The notes under the pieces: generated by a model
What the model was told of the DNA's origin: nothing
The model's database searches: none
Seen by the model: only the letters and a program-made list of their open reading frames with translations
Made by a program: the position numbers and the translations under genes
NCBI RefSeq assembly: GCF_015040615.1
Contig: NZ_CP060402.1
Span: forward strand, 2,914,001 to 2,978,000
Direction: 5' to 3'
Source of the DNA: Microbacterium sp. YJN-G
GTDB taxonomy: Bacteria > Actinomycetota > Actinomycetes > Actinomycetales > Microbacteriaceae
DNA length: 64,000 nt
Shown here: in pieces, positions 56,581 through 64,000 of the stretch
Position numbering within the stretch: position 1 is the first letter of the stretch
How the letters are laid out: the number at the start of each line of letters is the position of its first letter

Positions 56581-57923
56581 GGCGTCACCGCCTTGGATCC
56601 GCTCCACACGACGCCGTCGCGGTCGATGCCGCTGAAGGCGAGCACGGTGCGCTGCGCGACGGGGTCCCAGGCGCCGAAGACGACGGCGTCGAGAACGATG
56701 TCAGCGCTGGGGCCCTTCGAGAGCCTCAGGGACCCAGCTTGGGCCGCGTTCAGGGACCCAGCGTCGGGGCACACGACGAGTTGCACGCCCACGGCATCCC
56801 CGTCGGACTCGCCCTCGGCGATCACGGTGACGCGCTCGGCGTCGACCATCGCCGGCACCTCGGGCGCGAAGCGCACGGCATCCCACTCCCCCGCGATCGG
56901 CTCGGGCGACGCGAGTCGCTCGCGCTCGGCGCCGGCGTAGGGGTGCGGCGAGACGAGCGGCCATCCTGACGCCGTCCAGTGCACGCGGCGCACCTGCGCC
57001 TCGTGCTGGGTGGGGGCGTCGGCGAGGCGCACGTGGTGCACCATGAAGGTCGCGTCGCCGTCATGGAAGATCGAGTTGTGCCCGGGGGCGATGAGCCCCA
57101 CCCCGCCGGGGAAGCGCAGCCCGCCGAGCACCTTGGTGCCGGTGCTCTCGGCATCCGCCTCGGCAGGCGAGGTCAGCTCGCGCCCCTGGTGGTCGAGGTA
57201 CGGCCCGGTGATGGCATCCGAGACGCCGACGCGCACGCTGTAGGTGTCGGCGAGCGAGTCGTACGAGACGAACAGCACGTACCGCCCGTCGCGGCGCACG
57301 ACGTAGGCGCCCTCGATGGCGCCGTCGACGCTGCGCGGCCGGCGCGCGATCAGCGCTCCCGGCTCGTCGCGCAGGCGCTTGCCGGTCTCGATCGAGAGCT
57401 CGACGGCGTGGATGCCGCCGAAGAACGAGCCGTAGATCATCCACGGCGCCCCGTCGGCGTCGAAGACGACGGCCGCGTCGATCGCGTTGACGGCGTCGCG
57501 GTCGTGATGGGTGGCGATCACGATGCCGCGGTCGGTCCACGGGCCCGACGGGGCGGATGCGGTGGCCAGCCCGATCGCCGAGGTGCGCGAGCCGAACGTC
57601 GACGCCGAGTAGTACATGTGCCAGCGCGGCTCGGCATCCCTTTCGTCGCCGCCGGCATCCGGCCACCGCACCACCTCGGGCGCCCAGAGTCCTGCCGCAC
57701 CCGACCACTCCCCCGCCTGCTGCGGGACGCCGTCGAGGGCCGTGCCCCGGAACGTCCAGGTGACCAGGTCGGGCGAGGTGCGCACGTGCGCACCGGCCGG
57801 GATGCGATCCACGCCCGCCGCGGCGTCGGTGGAGAACATGTACCAGAGCCCGTCGTCGCCGCGGACGATCGTCGGGTCGTGCGCGTTGCGCGCACCCCAG
57901 CCGGAGGTGTCGAGGTCGAACAT
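56577..57923 (-). CDS. GH43 arabinanase-type enzyme, cytosolic
   Basis: 448 residues, no signal peptide. Base Asp16 (RNAHDPTIV), Asp149 (NAIDAAVVF) and acid Glu204 (GAIEGAYVV) complete the GH43 triad; GLWAPEVVRW and MYYSASTFGSRTSAIGLA are arabinanase-like. A C-terminal beta domain follows. It probably trims imported arabino-oligosaccharides, the cytosolic partner of the lipoprotein enzyme. Starts 2 bp after the permease stop. The C-terminal domain contains an odd in-frame insert (GSLNAAQAGSLRLSKGP) made by a short DNA repeat. Confidence 0.88.
   Translation of the reverse strand: MFDLDTSGWGARNAHDPTIVRGDDGLWYMFSTDAAAGVDRIPAGAHVRTSPDLVTWTFRGTALDGVPQQAGEWSGAAGLWAPEVVRWPDAGGDERDAEPRWHMYYSASTFGSRTSAIGLATASAPSGPWTDRGIVIATHHDRDAVNAIDAAVVFDADGAPWMIYGSFFGGIHAVELSIETGKRLRDEPGALIARRPRSVDGAIEGAYVVRRDGRYVLFVSYDSLADTYSVRVGVSDAITGPYLDHQGRELTSPAEADAESTGTKVLGGLRFPGGVGLIAPGHNSIFHDGDATFMVHHVRLADAPTQHEAQVRRVHWTASGWPLVSPHPYAGAERERLASPEPIAGEWDAVRFAPEVPAMVDAERVTVIAEGESDGDAVGVQLVVCPDAGSLNAAQAGSLRLSKGPSADIVLDAVVFGAWDPVAQRTVLAFSGIDRDGVVWSGSKAVTP
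56711..56762. repeat. Short repeat pair inserted in the GH43 coding sequence
   Basis: GGCCCTTCGAGAGCCTCAGG followed by GACCCAGC, then a second partial copy TTCAGGGACCCAGC. It is a variant of the CTTCGACAGGCTCAG repeat. Read in frame it adds about 17 residues with the GSLN.../GSLR duplication to the C-terminal domain without breaking it. Confidence 0.6.
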
Positions 57924-57925
57924 GA

Positions 57926-58861
57926 TCAGGCCTTCGCCCCGGTCAGCGCCACCGACTCGATGATCTGCTTCTGGAAGATCACGAACACGGCCAGCACCGG
58001 GATGAGCGCGATGAACGACGCCGCCATGATCAGCGGGTAGTCGGTCTGGCTCGCGTAGGTGGCGTTGAAGCTGGCGATCACGAGCTGCAGCGTCTGCTTG
58101 TCGGGCGAGTTCAGGTAGATGATCGGCGCGAGGTAGTCGTTCCACACCGCCATGAACCAGAGGATGAACTGCGCGGCGATCGCCGGGCGGATGGCGGGGA
58201 AGATCAGCGTGAAGAAGATGCGCAGGTAGCCGGCGCCGTCGAGCGTCGCCGCCTCGATGATCGAGTCGGGCACCGAGTCGAGGTACTGCTTGAGGAAGAA
58301 GATCATCACGATGTTGCCGAACAGCCCGGGCAGGATCAGCGGCCACAGGGTGTCGACGAGTCCCGCGTCGCCGAACATCTTGAACTGCGGGATCATGATC
58401 GTCGGGAACGGGATCATGATCGCCGACAGCAGCACCAGGAAGATCACGTTCTTGAACGGCAGCCGCATCTTCGCGAACGCGAAGGCGGCGATCGCCGAGG
58501 TCAGCGTGCCGACGACGGTGACGCTCACCGAGACGATGACGCTGTTGAGGATGCCGGAGGCCAGCGGCCCCGCGGTCCACACCCGGGCGTAGTTCTCCCA
58601 GACCACCGGGTCGGGGATCCACTGCGGCGGCAGGGCGAACACCGCCTCGCGGGTCTTCAGCGAGGTGGAGAAGGTCCACAGCAGCGGGGCGATCATGACG
58701 ATGCCGCCGAGGGACAGGATCAGGGTCAGCACGATGTTCGTCGTGCGACGGGCGCGGGATCGCGTGCCGCCGGCGCGGCGTGCGGGGCGGGTGGGGAGCC
58801 GTCGCGGCTCGCCGGGCATCTCCGGCGGGACGGTCACCAGGGTCTCGGTCGCTGTGCTCAT
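57926..58861 (-). CDS. ABC sugar transporter permease (MalG type) of the arabinan operon
   Basis: 311 residues, six membrane segments after a basic N-terminus; EAA loop IIEAATLDGAGYLRIFFTLI. Follows the other permease by 7 bp and precedes the GH43 by 2 bp. Probably imports arabino-oligosaccharides released by the surface arabinanase. Confidence 0.93.
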   Translation of the reverse strand: MSTATETLVTVPPEMPGEPRRLPTRPARRAGGTRSRARRTTNIVLTLILSLGGIVMIAPLLWTFSTSLKTREAVFALPPQWIPDPVVWENYARVWTAGPLASGILNSVIVSVSVTVVGTLTSAIAAFAFAKMRLPFKNVIFLVLLSAIMIPFPTIMIPQFKMFGDAGLVDTLWPLILPGLFGNIVMIFFLKQYLDSVPDSIIEAATLDGAGYLRIFFTLIFPAIRPAIAAQFILWFMAVWNDYLAPIIYLNSPDKQTLQLVIASFNATYASQTDYPLIMAASFIALIPVLAVFVIFQKQIIESVALTGAKA

Positions 58862-58868
58862 GGCTACC

Positions 58869-59795
58869 TCATTCGATGGAGAACTGGGACCGGCGGTTGA
58901 CGCGGAACTGGATGGCCGTCACGAGGAAGACCAGCAGCCCCAGCACGACCGACATCGCGGTGGCATAGCCCATCTGGAGGTAGTTGAACGCCTTCTGCCA
59001 GATGTACCAGACGATGGATGCCGTGGAGAACTCGGGCCCGCCGGTGGGGGTCATGATGTTGATCTCGATGAAGATCTGCGCGCCGCCGATGATGCTGGTG
59101 ACCACGAGGAAGAAGGTCACGGGGCGCAGCATCGGGACGGTGATGTGCCAGAACTGCTGCACGGCGTTGGCGCCGTCGATCGCGGCGGCCTCGTACAGGT
59201 GCCGTGGCACGGACTGCAGGGCTGCCAGGTAGAGCAGCATCGAGAAGCCGATGCCCTTCCAGACGGCCATGATGATGATCGCCGGCTTCGCCGTCGAGGC
59301 GTCCTGCAGCCAGTTGGGGCCCTCGATGCCGACCATGTCGAGCACCTGGTTGATCAGGCCGAAGTCGCCGTTGTAGGCCCACTGCCAGAGGATGGCCACG
59401 GCCGCCAGCGACGAGATCACCGGCACGTAGTAGACGGTGCGGAAGAAGGTGGTGCCGCGCATCCGGCGGTTCAGCGCCAGGGCGAGCAGCAGCGAGATGA
59501 TCAGGCCGATCGGGATGCCGATCATCATGAAGACGGTGTTGCCCATCGCCTTCCAGAAGTACGGGTCGGCGGCCATCTCGATGTAGTTGTCGAGCCCGTT
59601 GAACTCGGGCTCGGAGAGCCCGTTCCACTTCGTGAAGGACGAGTACAGCGCGAACAGCAGCGGGTACCCGATGAAGGTCAGGAAGCCCAGTACGGGGATG
59701 GCGATGAACGCCAGCGCCGCCAGGTGCTCACGCCGGTGCAGTCGGGAGCGCCGGTGCAGTGGGGAGCGTCGCGCAGGAATGGCCGAGGTCGCCAT
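58869..59795 (-). CDS. ABC sugar transporter permease (MalF type) of the arabinan operon
   Basis: 308 residues, six membrane segments (LAALAFIAIPVLGFLTFIGY first); EAA loop YEAAAIDGANAVQQFWHITV. Separated from the binding-protein gene by 79 bp holding a perfect hairpin. Confidence 0.93.
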   Translation of the reverse strand: MATSAIPARRSPLHRRSRLHRREHLAALAFIAIPVLGFLTFIGYPLLFALYSSFTKWNGLSEPEFNGLDNYIEMAADPYFWKAMGNTVFMMIGIPIGLIISLLLALALNRRMRGTTFFRTVYYVPVISSLAAVAILWQWAYNGDFGLINQVLDMVGIEGPNWLQDASTAKPAIIIMAVWKGIGFSMLLYLAALQSVPRHLYEAAAIDGANAVQQFWHITVPMLRPVTFFLVVTSIIGGAQIFIEINIMTPTGGPEFSTASIVWYIWQKAFNYLQMGYATAMSVVLGLLVFLVTAIQFRVNRRSQFSIE

Positions 59796-59838
59796 CCGTC
59801 ACCTCCAGGTCGTCATGTCAGGAGTCGGTCGAGGGGGC

Positions 59839-59868
59839 GGGTGGGGGATGCCGCGGCATCCCCCACCC
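59839..59868. terminator. Perfect 30-bp palindrome between binding-protein and permease genes
   Basis: GGGTGGGGGATGCCG is followed immediately by its exact reverse complement. It lies 6 bp past the binding-protein stop. In sugar ABC operons such hairpins often protect or partly terminate the upstream message, which yields more binding protein than permease. Confidence 0.7.
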
Positions 59869-59874
59869 GGGATG

Positions 59875-61197
59875 TCAGCCGATGCCGGCGTCGACGTTGG
59901 CCTTGTCGAGCAGCTGCTGCATGCGCGGCGCGACCTCGTCGAGGTACTCCTTCGCGGTCTGCTTGCCGTCGAGGACGGGCTGGATGTTCTTCCAGAGCTC
60001 GTCGTACCACTCGGCGCTGTAGGTGGTGTTCGCCGGCAGCGCGCGACCGTAGTCGTTCACGACGTCGAGGAACTCCTGCTTGTTGGCCGGCGGCAGCGTG
60101 GCCGAGGCGACCCAGGTGTCGGCCATGTCCTTGAGGTTGGGCACCTGCACGCCGGCGTCGACGAGCGACTGCTGCGCGGTCTCGTCGGTGCTCAGGTAGA
60201 TGGCGAGCTTCGTGGCGAGGTCGGCGTTCTTCGTGGTCTCGGCGACGGCGATGCCGAGGGTGCCGGTCCAGGTGGCGGTCTCACCGGTCTTGCCGACCGG
60301 GTACGGGATGAGATCCCACTCGAAGTCGAGCTTCTCGTAGGTGGGCACGTCCCACGGGCCGACCGGGAAGAAGCCGATCTCGCCCTTCATCCAGCGCTGG
60401 TAGGTGTCGAGGGTCTGCGCGTCGGAGGTCGACGGCGTCACGCCGTCCTTCGTGCTCATGTCGGCGAAGAACTGCAGCGCCTCGACGAACTCGGGGCTGT
60501 TGACGGTGACCTCGGTGCGATCCTCGTTGAGCCAGTCGCCGCCGTTGGACCACACGAACGACTGCAGGTTCCACACCACGTTCAGGCCGGTGCCCCACTG
60601 GTCGAGCTTGCCGTCGCCGTCGTTGTCCTTGGTGAGCTTCTTGGCGACGTCGATGAACTCGTCCCAGGTGTACGGCTCGTCGACGTCGGGCAGCGGGATG
60701 CCTGCCGCCTCGAACATCGTCTTGTTGTAGCCGAACGAGAAGGGGCCGACGTCCTTGGGCATGGCGTAGATCGCGCCCTGTCCCATGAGCTTGCCGTCGA
60801 AGCGGTAGCTGTCAACGCCGTACGCCCAGATGTTGTCGAGGTCGACGTTCTTCTCGACCTCGGCGGTGATGTCCTTGATGATGCCGGAGCGCACGTACGC
60901 CTGCACGCTGCCCGGGTCGACGTAGAACACGTCGGGGATCTGCTTGCCGGTGATCGCCGCCTTGAGCTTGGTGCTGTACTCGTCGGCCGTCGTCATGATG
61001 ATCTTCACGTCGACGTCGTTCGCCTTCTCGAACTCCTCGATGGCCGCGGTGTAGGCGGCCTTCTCGGCATCGCTGCCGCGGAACATGAAGGTGAGCGTAT
61101 TGCTGTCGCCGCCCGAGGCGTTCGCGCTCGCGCAGCCGGTGATGACTGAGCCGGTGAGCGCGATCACGCCCAGTGCGGCCAGGGTCCGTGACTTCAT
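59875..61197 (-). CDS. Sugar-binding lipoprotein of the arabinan operon
   Basis: 440 residues. Lipoprotein signal MKSRTLAALGVIALTGSVIT with Cys near 22 (ITGC). Solute-binding family 1 body: LTFMFRGSDAEKAAYTAAIE, YAMPKDVGPFSFGYNK, FFPVGPWDVPTYEKLDFEWD. First gene of a seven-gene operon with two permeases, GH43, YesL-like protein, GH51 and lipoprotein GH43. Arabino-oligosaccharide is the inferred ligand. Tandem LacI operators lie about 80-105 bp upstream. Confidence 0.9.
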   Translation of the reverse strand: MKSRTLAALGVIALTGSVITGCASANASGGDSNTLTFMFRGSDAEKAAYTAAIEEFEKANDVDVKIIMTTADEYSTKLKAAITGKQIPDVFYVDPGSVQAYVRSGIIKDITAEVEKNVDLDNIWAYGVDSYRFDGKLMGQGAIYAMPKDVGPFSFGYNKTMFEAAGIPLPDVDEPYTWDEFIDVAKKLTKDNDGDGKLDQWGTGLNVVWNLQSFVWSNGGDWLNEDRTEVTVNSPEFVEALQFFADMSTKDGVTPSTSDAQTLDTYQRWMKGEIGFFPVGPWDVPTYEKLDFEWDLIPYPVGKTGETATWTGTLGIAVAETTKNADLATKLAIYLSTDETAQQSLVDAGVQVPNLKDMADTWVASATLPPANKQEFLDVVNDYGRALPANTTYSAEWYDELWKNIQPVLDGKQTAKEYLDEVAPRMQQLLDKANVDAGIG

Positions 61198-61278
61198 TGT
61201 GCTGGGTTTCCTCTCGGAGGTGACTTCGATGTCGTCGTCGTCCGTGACGGGGCGGTCAACGGGCGGTTCCCACAGATT

Positions 61279-61302
61279 TACAACGTTGTAGTAAACGTTG
61301 TA
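61279..61302. promoter_or_regulatory. Tandem LacI operators before the arabinan operon
   Basis: TACAACGTTGTA (61279-61290) is a perfect 12-bp palindrome; GTAAACGTTGTA (61291-61302) is a directly adjoining copy matching 9 of 12. They lie between the regulator stop and the binding-protein gene. Confidence 0.75.
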
Positions 61303-61344
61303 GAGATATTGTGACGTGAAACCCGCGACCTGTCAATCGCGATC

Positions 61345-62355
61345 TCAGACGGCGGGAGCGGACTCGCGTTCGAGGATGCGGAACTCCCCGAACAGGGTGC
61401 GCGGAGCGGCGTCCGCCTTGCCCGCGATGCGCTCCAGCAGCGTGGCGACGGCGGTCTTGGCGATCCACTCCCGGCCCGGGTCGACCGTGGTCAGCGACGG
61501 GATCGAGTAGGCGGCCTCGTCGAGGCCGTCGAAGCCGACCACCGCGACGTCCTCGGGCACCCGGCGACCCGCCTCCTGCAGCACGCGCATCGCGCCGAGC
61601 GCGAGCGTGTCGTTCAGGCCGAACACCGCGTCGAACTCCGCGCCCCGCGCGAGGAGCTCGCGCATCGAGTCCGCGCCGTTGGCGCGGTGCCAGAGCGTGG
61701 TGTAGCCGACGATGTCGTCGTCGTACGGGATGCCGGCGGCCTTGAGCGCGTCGCGGTAGCCGCGCAGACGCAGTGCGGCCGAGCCGAGCACCTCGCCCTC
61801 GTGCGCCCCGACCAGCGCGATGCGCCGACGGCCCTGCGCGATGAGGTACTCGGTGGCCGCGCGGGCGGCCTCGACATTGCGCATGGTGACGTGGTCGGCG
61901 GGCCCGTCGAAGATGCGCTCACCGAGCACCACCATCGGGTACGGCACCTCGAGGGCCGCCACGTCCTCCTGACCCATGCCGAGCGGGCTGAAGATCAGCC
62001 CGTCGGTGAGCTTCAGGCGCGGGCTGCGCAGCAGCTCGAGCTCGCGGTCGCGATCGGCGCCGGTCTGCTCGACGAGCACGACGACCCCGGCGGCCTCGGC
62101 CTCGCGGATGACCTCGGCGGCGAGCTCGGCGAAATAGGCCAGGCTCAGGTCGGGCAACGCGAGCGCGATCGCGCCGGTGCGGCCCGAGCGCAGGTTGCGT
62201 GCCGTGAGGTTCGGCGTGTAGTCGAGCTCGGCGATCGCGGCCTCGACCTTGGCGCGCGTGGCCGGACGGATGTGCGGGTAGTCGTTGATGACGTTCGACA
62301 CCGTCTTGATCGAGACGCCCGCCGCAGCGGCGACGTCGTGCAGCGTGACGGCCAC
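61345..62355 (-). CDS. LacI-family regulator of the arabinan operon
   Basis: 336 residues from the GTG at 62355, or 342 from an ATG at 62373. HTH VTLHDVAAAAGVSIKTVSNV; effector domain with VFGLNDTLALGAMRVLQEAG and AVVGFDGLDEAAYSIPSLTT. The GTG is preferred because AGAGGGAG lies just before it, while the ATG has no such signal. Sites of the TACAACGTTGTA type both before this gene (62390) and before the operon (61279) fit an autoregulated local repressor. Confidence 0.9.
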   Translation of the reverse strand: MAVTLHDVAAAAGVSIKTVSNVINDYPHIRPATRAKVEAAIAELDYTPNLTARNLRSGRTGAIALALPDLSLAYFAELAAEVIREAEAAGVVVLVEQTGADRDRELELLRSPRLKLTDGLIFSPLGMGQEDVAALEVPYPMVVLGERIFDGPADHVTMRNVEAARAATEYLIAQGRRRIALVGAHEGEVLGSAALRLRGYRDALKAAGIPYDDDIVGYTTLWHRANGADSMRELLARGAEFDAVFGLNDTLALGAMRVLQEAGRRVPEDVAVVGFDGLDEAAYSIPSLTTVDPGREWIAKTAVATLLERIAGKADAAPRTLFGEFRILERESAPAV

Positions 62356-62389
62356 GTCACTCCCTCTCTTCATGCGGACACAGTCACCC

Positions 62390-62401
62390 TATAACGTTGC
62401 A
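62390..62401. promoter_or_regulatory. LacI operator before the arabinan regulator gene
   Basis: TATAACGTTGCA matches the TACAACGTTGTA operator at 61279 in 10 of 12 positions. It lies 35 bp before the regulator start, overlapping the probable promoter. Confidence 0.6.
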
Positions 62402-62424
62402 GATGCCCCATCGGACGGAAGGCG

Positions 62425-62943
62425 GACGCGTCGAGCGAGACGGTGCTCGGCCCGCCGTTCGACGCGCCGCCGCCCTACATCCCGGTCGACGAGCAGTACC
62501 CGCCGCGGCCCGAGTCGGTGTACTCGCTCGTGAAGACGCTCGAGGAGCAGCTGGCGGCCGAGCTGGTGCGCTGGCATCCGGATCTGTCGATCACCGCACT
62601 GCGGTTCTCGAACATGATGCTGCCCGAGGATTACGCCGCCTTCCCGGCGTTCGACGACGACGCCCGGCTGCGCAAGTGGAACCTGTGGGGCTACATCGAC
62701 GCACGAGACGGCGCGCAGGCCGTGGAGCGCGCCCTGCGGGTGGCCGCACCCGAATTCGATCGCTTCATCATCGCGGCGGCCGACACCGTGATGTCGCGCC
62801 CGAACGCCGAGCTGATCGCCGAGGCCTTCCCCGACGTGCCGCTGACGCGCGAGGTGGGCGAGCACGAGACGCTGCTGTCGATCGATCACGCCCGCGAGGT
62901 GCTCGGCTACCAGCCGCAGCACTCCTGGCGCGACCACGTCTGA
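62425..62943 (+). pseudogene. N-terminally truncated NAD-dependent epimerase/dehydratase
   Basis: About 170 residues from ASSETVLGPPFDAPPPYIPV to SWRDHV. The active-site YxxxK (VYSLVKTLEEQ) and the substrate half (ITALRFSNMMLPEDY; RDGAQAVERALRV; LSIDHAREVLGYQPQHSW) of an extended short-chain dehydrogenase are present. The Rossmann half with GxxGxxG, about 110-120 residues, is missing. Homology starts abruptly about 25-30 bp from the LacI operator of the neighbouring operon, so the gene seems cut by a rearrangement. A GTG at 62443 could start a fragment, but an enzyme without its NAD site should be inactive. Confidence 0.8.
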
Positions 62944-62970
62944 GTCGGGCTTCATCCCCTGCTACGCTCC

Positions 62971-62998
62971 TTAACGCTGTTCAGGTGAACAGTGTTCA
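62971..62998. promoter_or_regulatory. Tandem BioQ-like operators before bioY
   Basis: TTAACGCTGTTCA (62971-62983) and TGAACAGTGTTCA (62986-62998) both have the TGAAC-N3-GTTCA form, the second as a perfect palindrome. BioQ, a TetR regulator of biotin genes in actinobacteria, uses sites of this type. They end 24 bp before the bioY start. Confidence 0.7.
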
Positions 62999-63022
62999 GG
63001 AGATACAGCTCAGGAGGATCTC

Positions 63023-63631
63023 ATGACGTCACTCGCGCTCGGCCGTCCGCGCATCTACTTGACCGATGGGCTGCAGGGCACCCTGGTGCGCGACAGCGCG
63101 CTGGTGCTCGGCGGCGCCGCCGTGATCACGCTGTCGGCGCTGATCATCGTGCCGCTGCCGTTCACGCCGGTGCCGATCACGCTGGCGACCCTCGGAGTCA
63201 TGGCCACCGGAGCCGCGCTCGGTCCGGCGCGCGGAGTTCTGAGCGCCCTCGTGTACCTGCTCGCCGGGGCGGTGGGTGCCCCGATCTTCTCGAACGGGCA
63301 GTCGGGTGTGCTGCTGCCCACGTTCGGATACATCGTCGGCTACGTGGTCGCGGCCTTCATCGCCGGGCAGCTGGCCCGCCGGCGCGCGGACCGGAAGCCG
63401 ATCCCCACCTTCGGACTCGCCGTGCTCAGCACCCTGGTGCTGTACGTGTGCGGAGCGCCGTGGCTCGCCTTCTCCCTCGGAATCGATCTGCCGCAGGCGG
63501 TCATGCTGGGCGTGGTCCCGTTCCTCGTCGGCGATGCACTGAAGGCACTGGCTCTCACCCTGGTCCTGCCGTCGGCCTGGGCATGGATGACCCGGCTCGA
63601 GAAGCGCCGCACCGCGGACGAGCGCGAGTGA
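63023..63631 (+). CDS. bioY: Biotin transporter BioY
   Basis: 202 residues, the S component (substrate-binding membrane protein) of biotin uptake. About six membrane segments; the family blocks [20 protein letters not shown] and [20 protein letters not shown] are clear, with [15 protein letters not shown] after. AGGAGG lies 7 bp before the ATG. Its stop overlaps the bioB start, and BioQ-like operators precede it, so both respond to biotin. Confidence 0.94.
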   Translation: MTSLALGRPRIYLTDGLQGTLVRDSALVLGGAAVITLSALIIVPLPFTPVPITLATLGVMATGAALGPARGVLSALVYLLAGAVGAPIFSNGQSGVLLPTFGYIVGYVVAAFIAGQLARRRADRKPIPTFGLAVLSTLVLYVCGAPWLAFSLGIDLPQAVMLGVVPFLVGDALKALALTLVLPSAWAWMTRLEKRRTADERE

Positions 63632-64000
63632 TCGACTACCACGGGCTCGCCCGCAGCATCCTCGCCGGCGCATCGCTGCGCGAGGATGAGGCCCTCGCGA
63701 TCCTCGACACCCCTGATGCGCAGCTGCTCGACCTGGTGGCCGCGGCCGGCCTGATCCGCCGCGCGCACTTCGGCAACCGGGTGAAGCTCAACTACCTCGT
63801 CAACCTGAAGTCCGGGCTCTGCCAGGAGAACTGCTCCTACTGCTCGCAGGCGCTCGGCGCGACCGCGCCGATCCTGAAGTACTCCTGGCTCAGTGCCGAG
63901 GAGGCCGTCGAGCAGGCACGCGCCGGGATCGGCGGCGGCGCCTCGCGCGTGTGCCTGGTCGCCAGCGGCCGCGGCCCGATGAACCGCGACATCGACCGCG
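63628..64000 (+). CDS. bioB: Biotin synthase, N-terminal part (cut by window edge)
   Basis: Inserts sulfur into dethiobiotin. The visible 124 residues read [20 protein letters not shown] and contain the radical-SAM cluster motif C-x3-C-x2-C in [16 protein letters not shown]. The GTG start overlaps the bioY stop (GTGA). The remainder lies beyond the window. Confidence 0.93.
   Translation, partial: MIDYHGLARSILAGASLREDEALAILDTPDAQLLDLVAAAGLIRRAHFGNRVKLNYLVNLKSGLCQENCSYCSQALGATAPILKYSWLSAEEAVEQARAGIGGGASRVCLVASGRGPMNRDIDR

Overview
The window is about 64 kb of very GC-rich DNA from an actinobacterium, most likely Microbacterium or a close relative in the Microbacteriaceae. That placement rests on the protein repertoire (etfBA, valine-degradation genes, an actinobacterial bioY-bioB pair, LacI-controlled CUT1 sugar transporters that lack their own ATPase) and on the very frequent hexamer GGATGC/GCATCC. 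It is inference; no rRNA or marker gene is present. I saw no tRNA, rRNA, CRISPR array, integrase, transposase or prophage gene.

Left part (1-12.6 kb), central metabolism. It holds the start of a transhydrogenase alpha subunit (pntA); an operon etfB-etfA-b-type cytochrome whose cytochrome has an unusual N-terminal tail with three copies of one peptide; a MarR regulator; a PfkB sugar kinase coupled to surE; small conserved proteins; an enoyl-CoA hydratase; and an overlapping valine-catabolism operon mmsA-acyl-CoA dehydrogenase-mmsB.

Starch and secreted proteins (12.6-20.6 kb). A 1922-residue exported amylopullulanase with two complete GH13 catalytic domains lies behind two MalR/LacI-type operators. 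It faces a secreted choice-of-anchor I beta-propeller protein. The 605-bp gap between them also holds an orphan terminator, possibly the end of a small RNA, and an extragenic palindrome.

Pentose and hemicellulose island (20.7-62.4 kb). (a) Xylo-oligosaccharides: a GH3 beta-xylosidase-type enzyme with its ABC transporter and divergent LacI regulator, in the same order as Streptomyces bxlR-bxlEFGA; nearby are xylA, xylB, a mutarotase and a ROK repressor. (b) L-arabinose: araDBA behind a double-palindrome operator, its LacI regulator and an alditol oxidase. (c) Arabinan, arabinogalactan and arabinosyl-glycoprotein breakdown: three GH51 arabinofuranosidases, GH127, GH35, GH27, two GH43, two more ABC transporters, a YesL-like membrane protein and three more LacI regulators. 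Only one GH43 arabinanase is exported, as a lipoprotein; the other glycosidases lack signal peptides. The scheme is therefore limited surface cutting, oligosaccharide import, cytosolic trimming, then XylAB or AraDBA feeding the pentose phosphate pathway. Each of the five LacI genes sits beside its own distinct operator palindrome.

Right end (62.4-64 kb). An NAD-dependent epimerase gene lacking its N-terminal half abuts the last LacI operator, which suggests a recombination scar. Tandem BioQ-like operators, bioY and the start of bioB follow.

The least explained items are a family of long extragenic palindromes with nested repeated words, the peptide repeats in the ETF-linked cytochrome, the orphan structured RNA near 18.7 kb, and short CTTCGACAGGCTCAG-type repeats read in frame inside genes.
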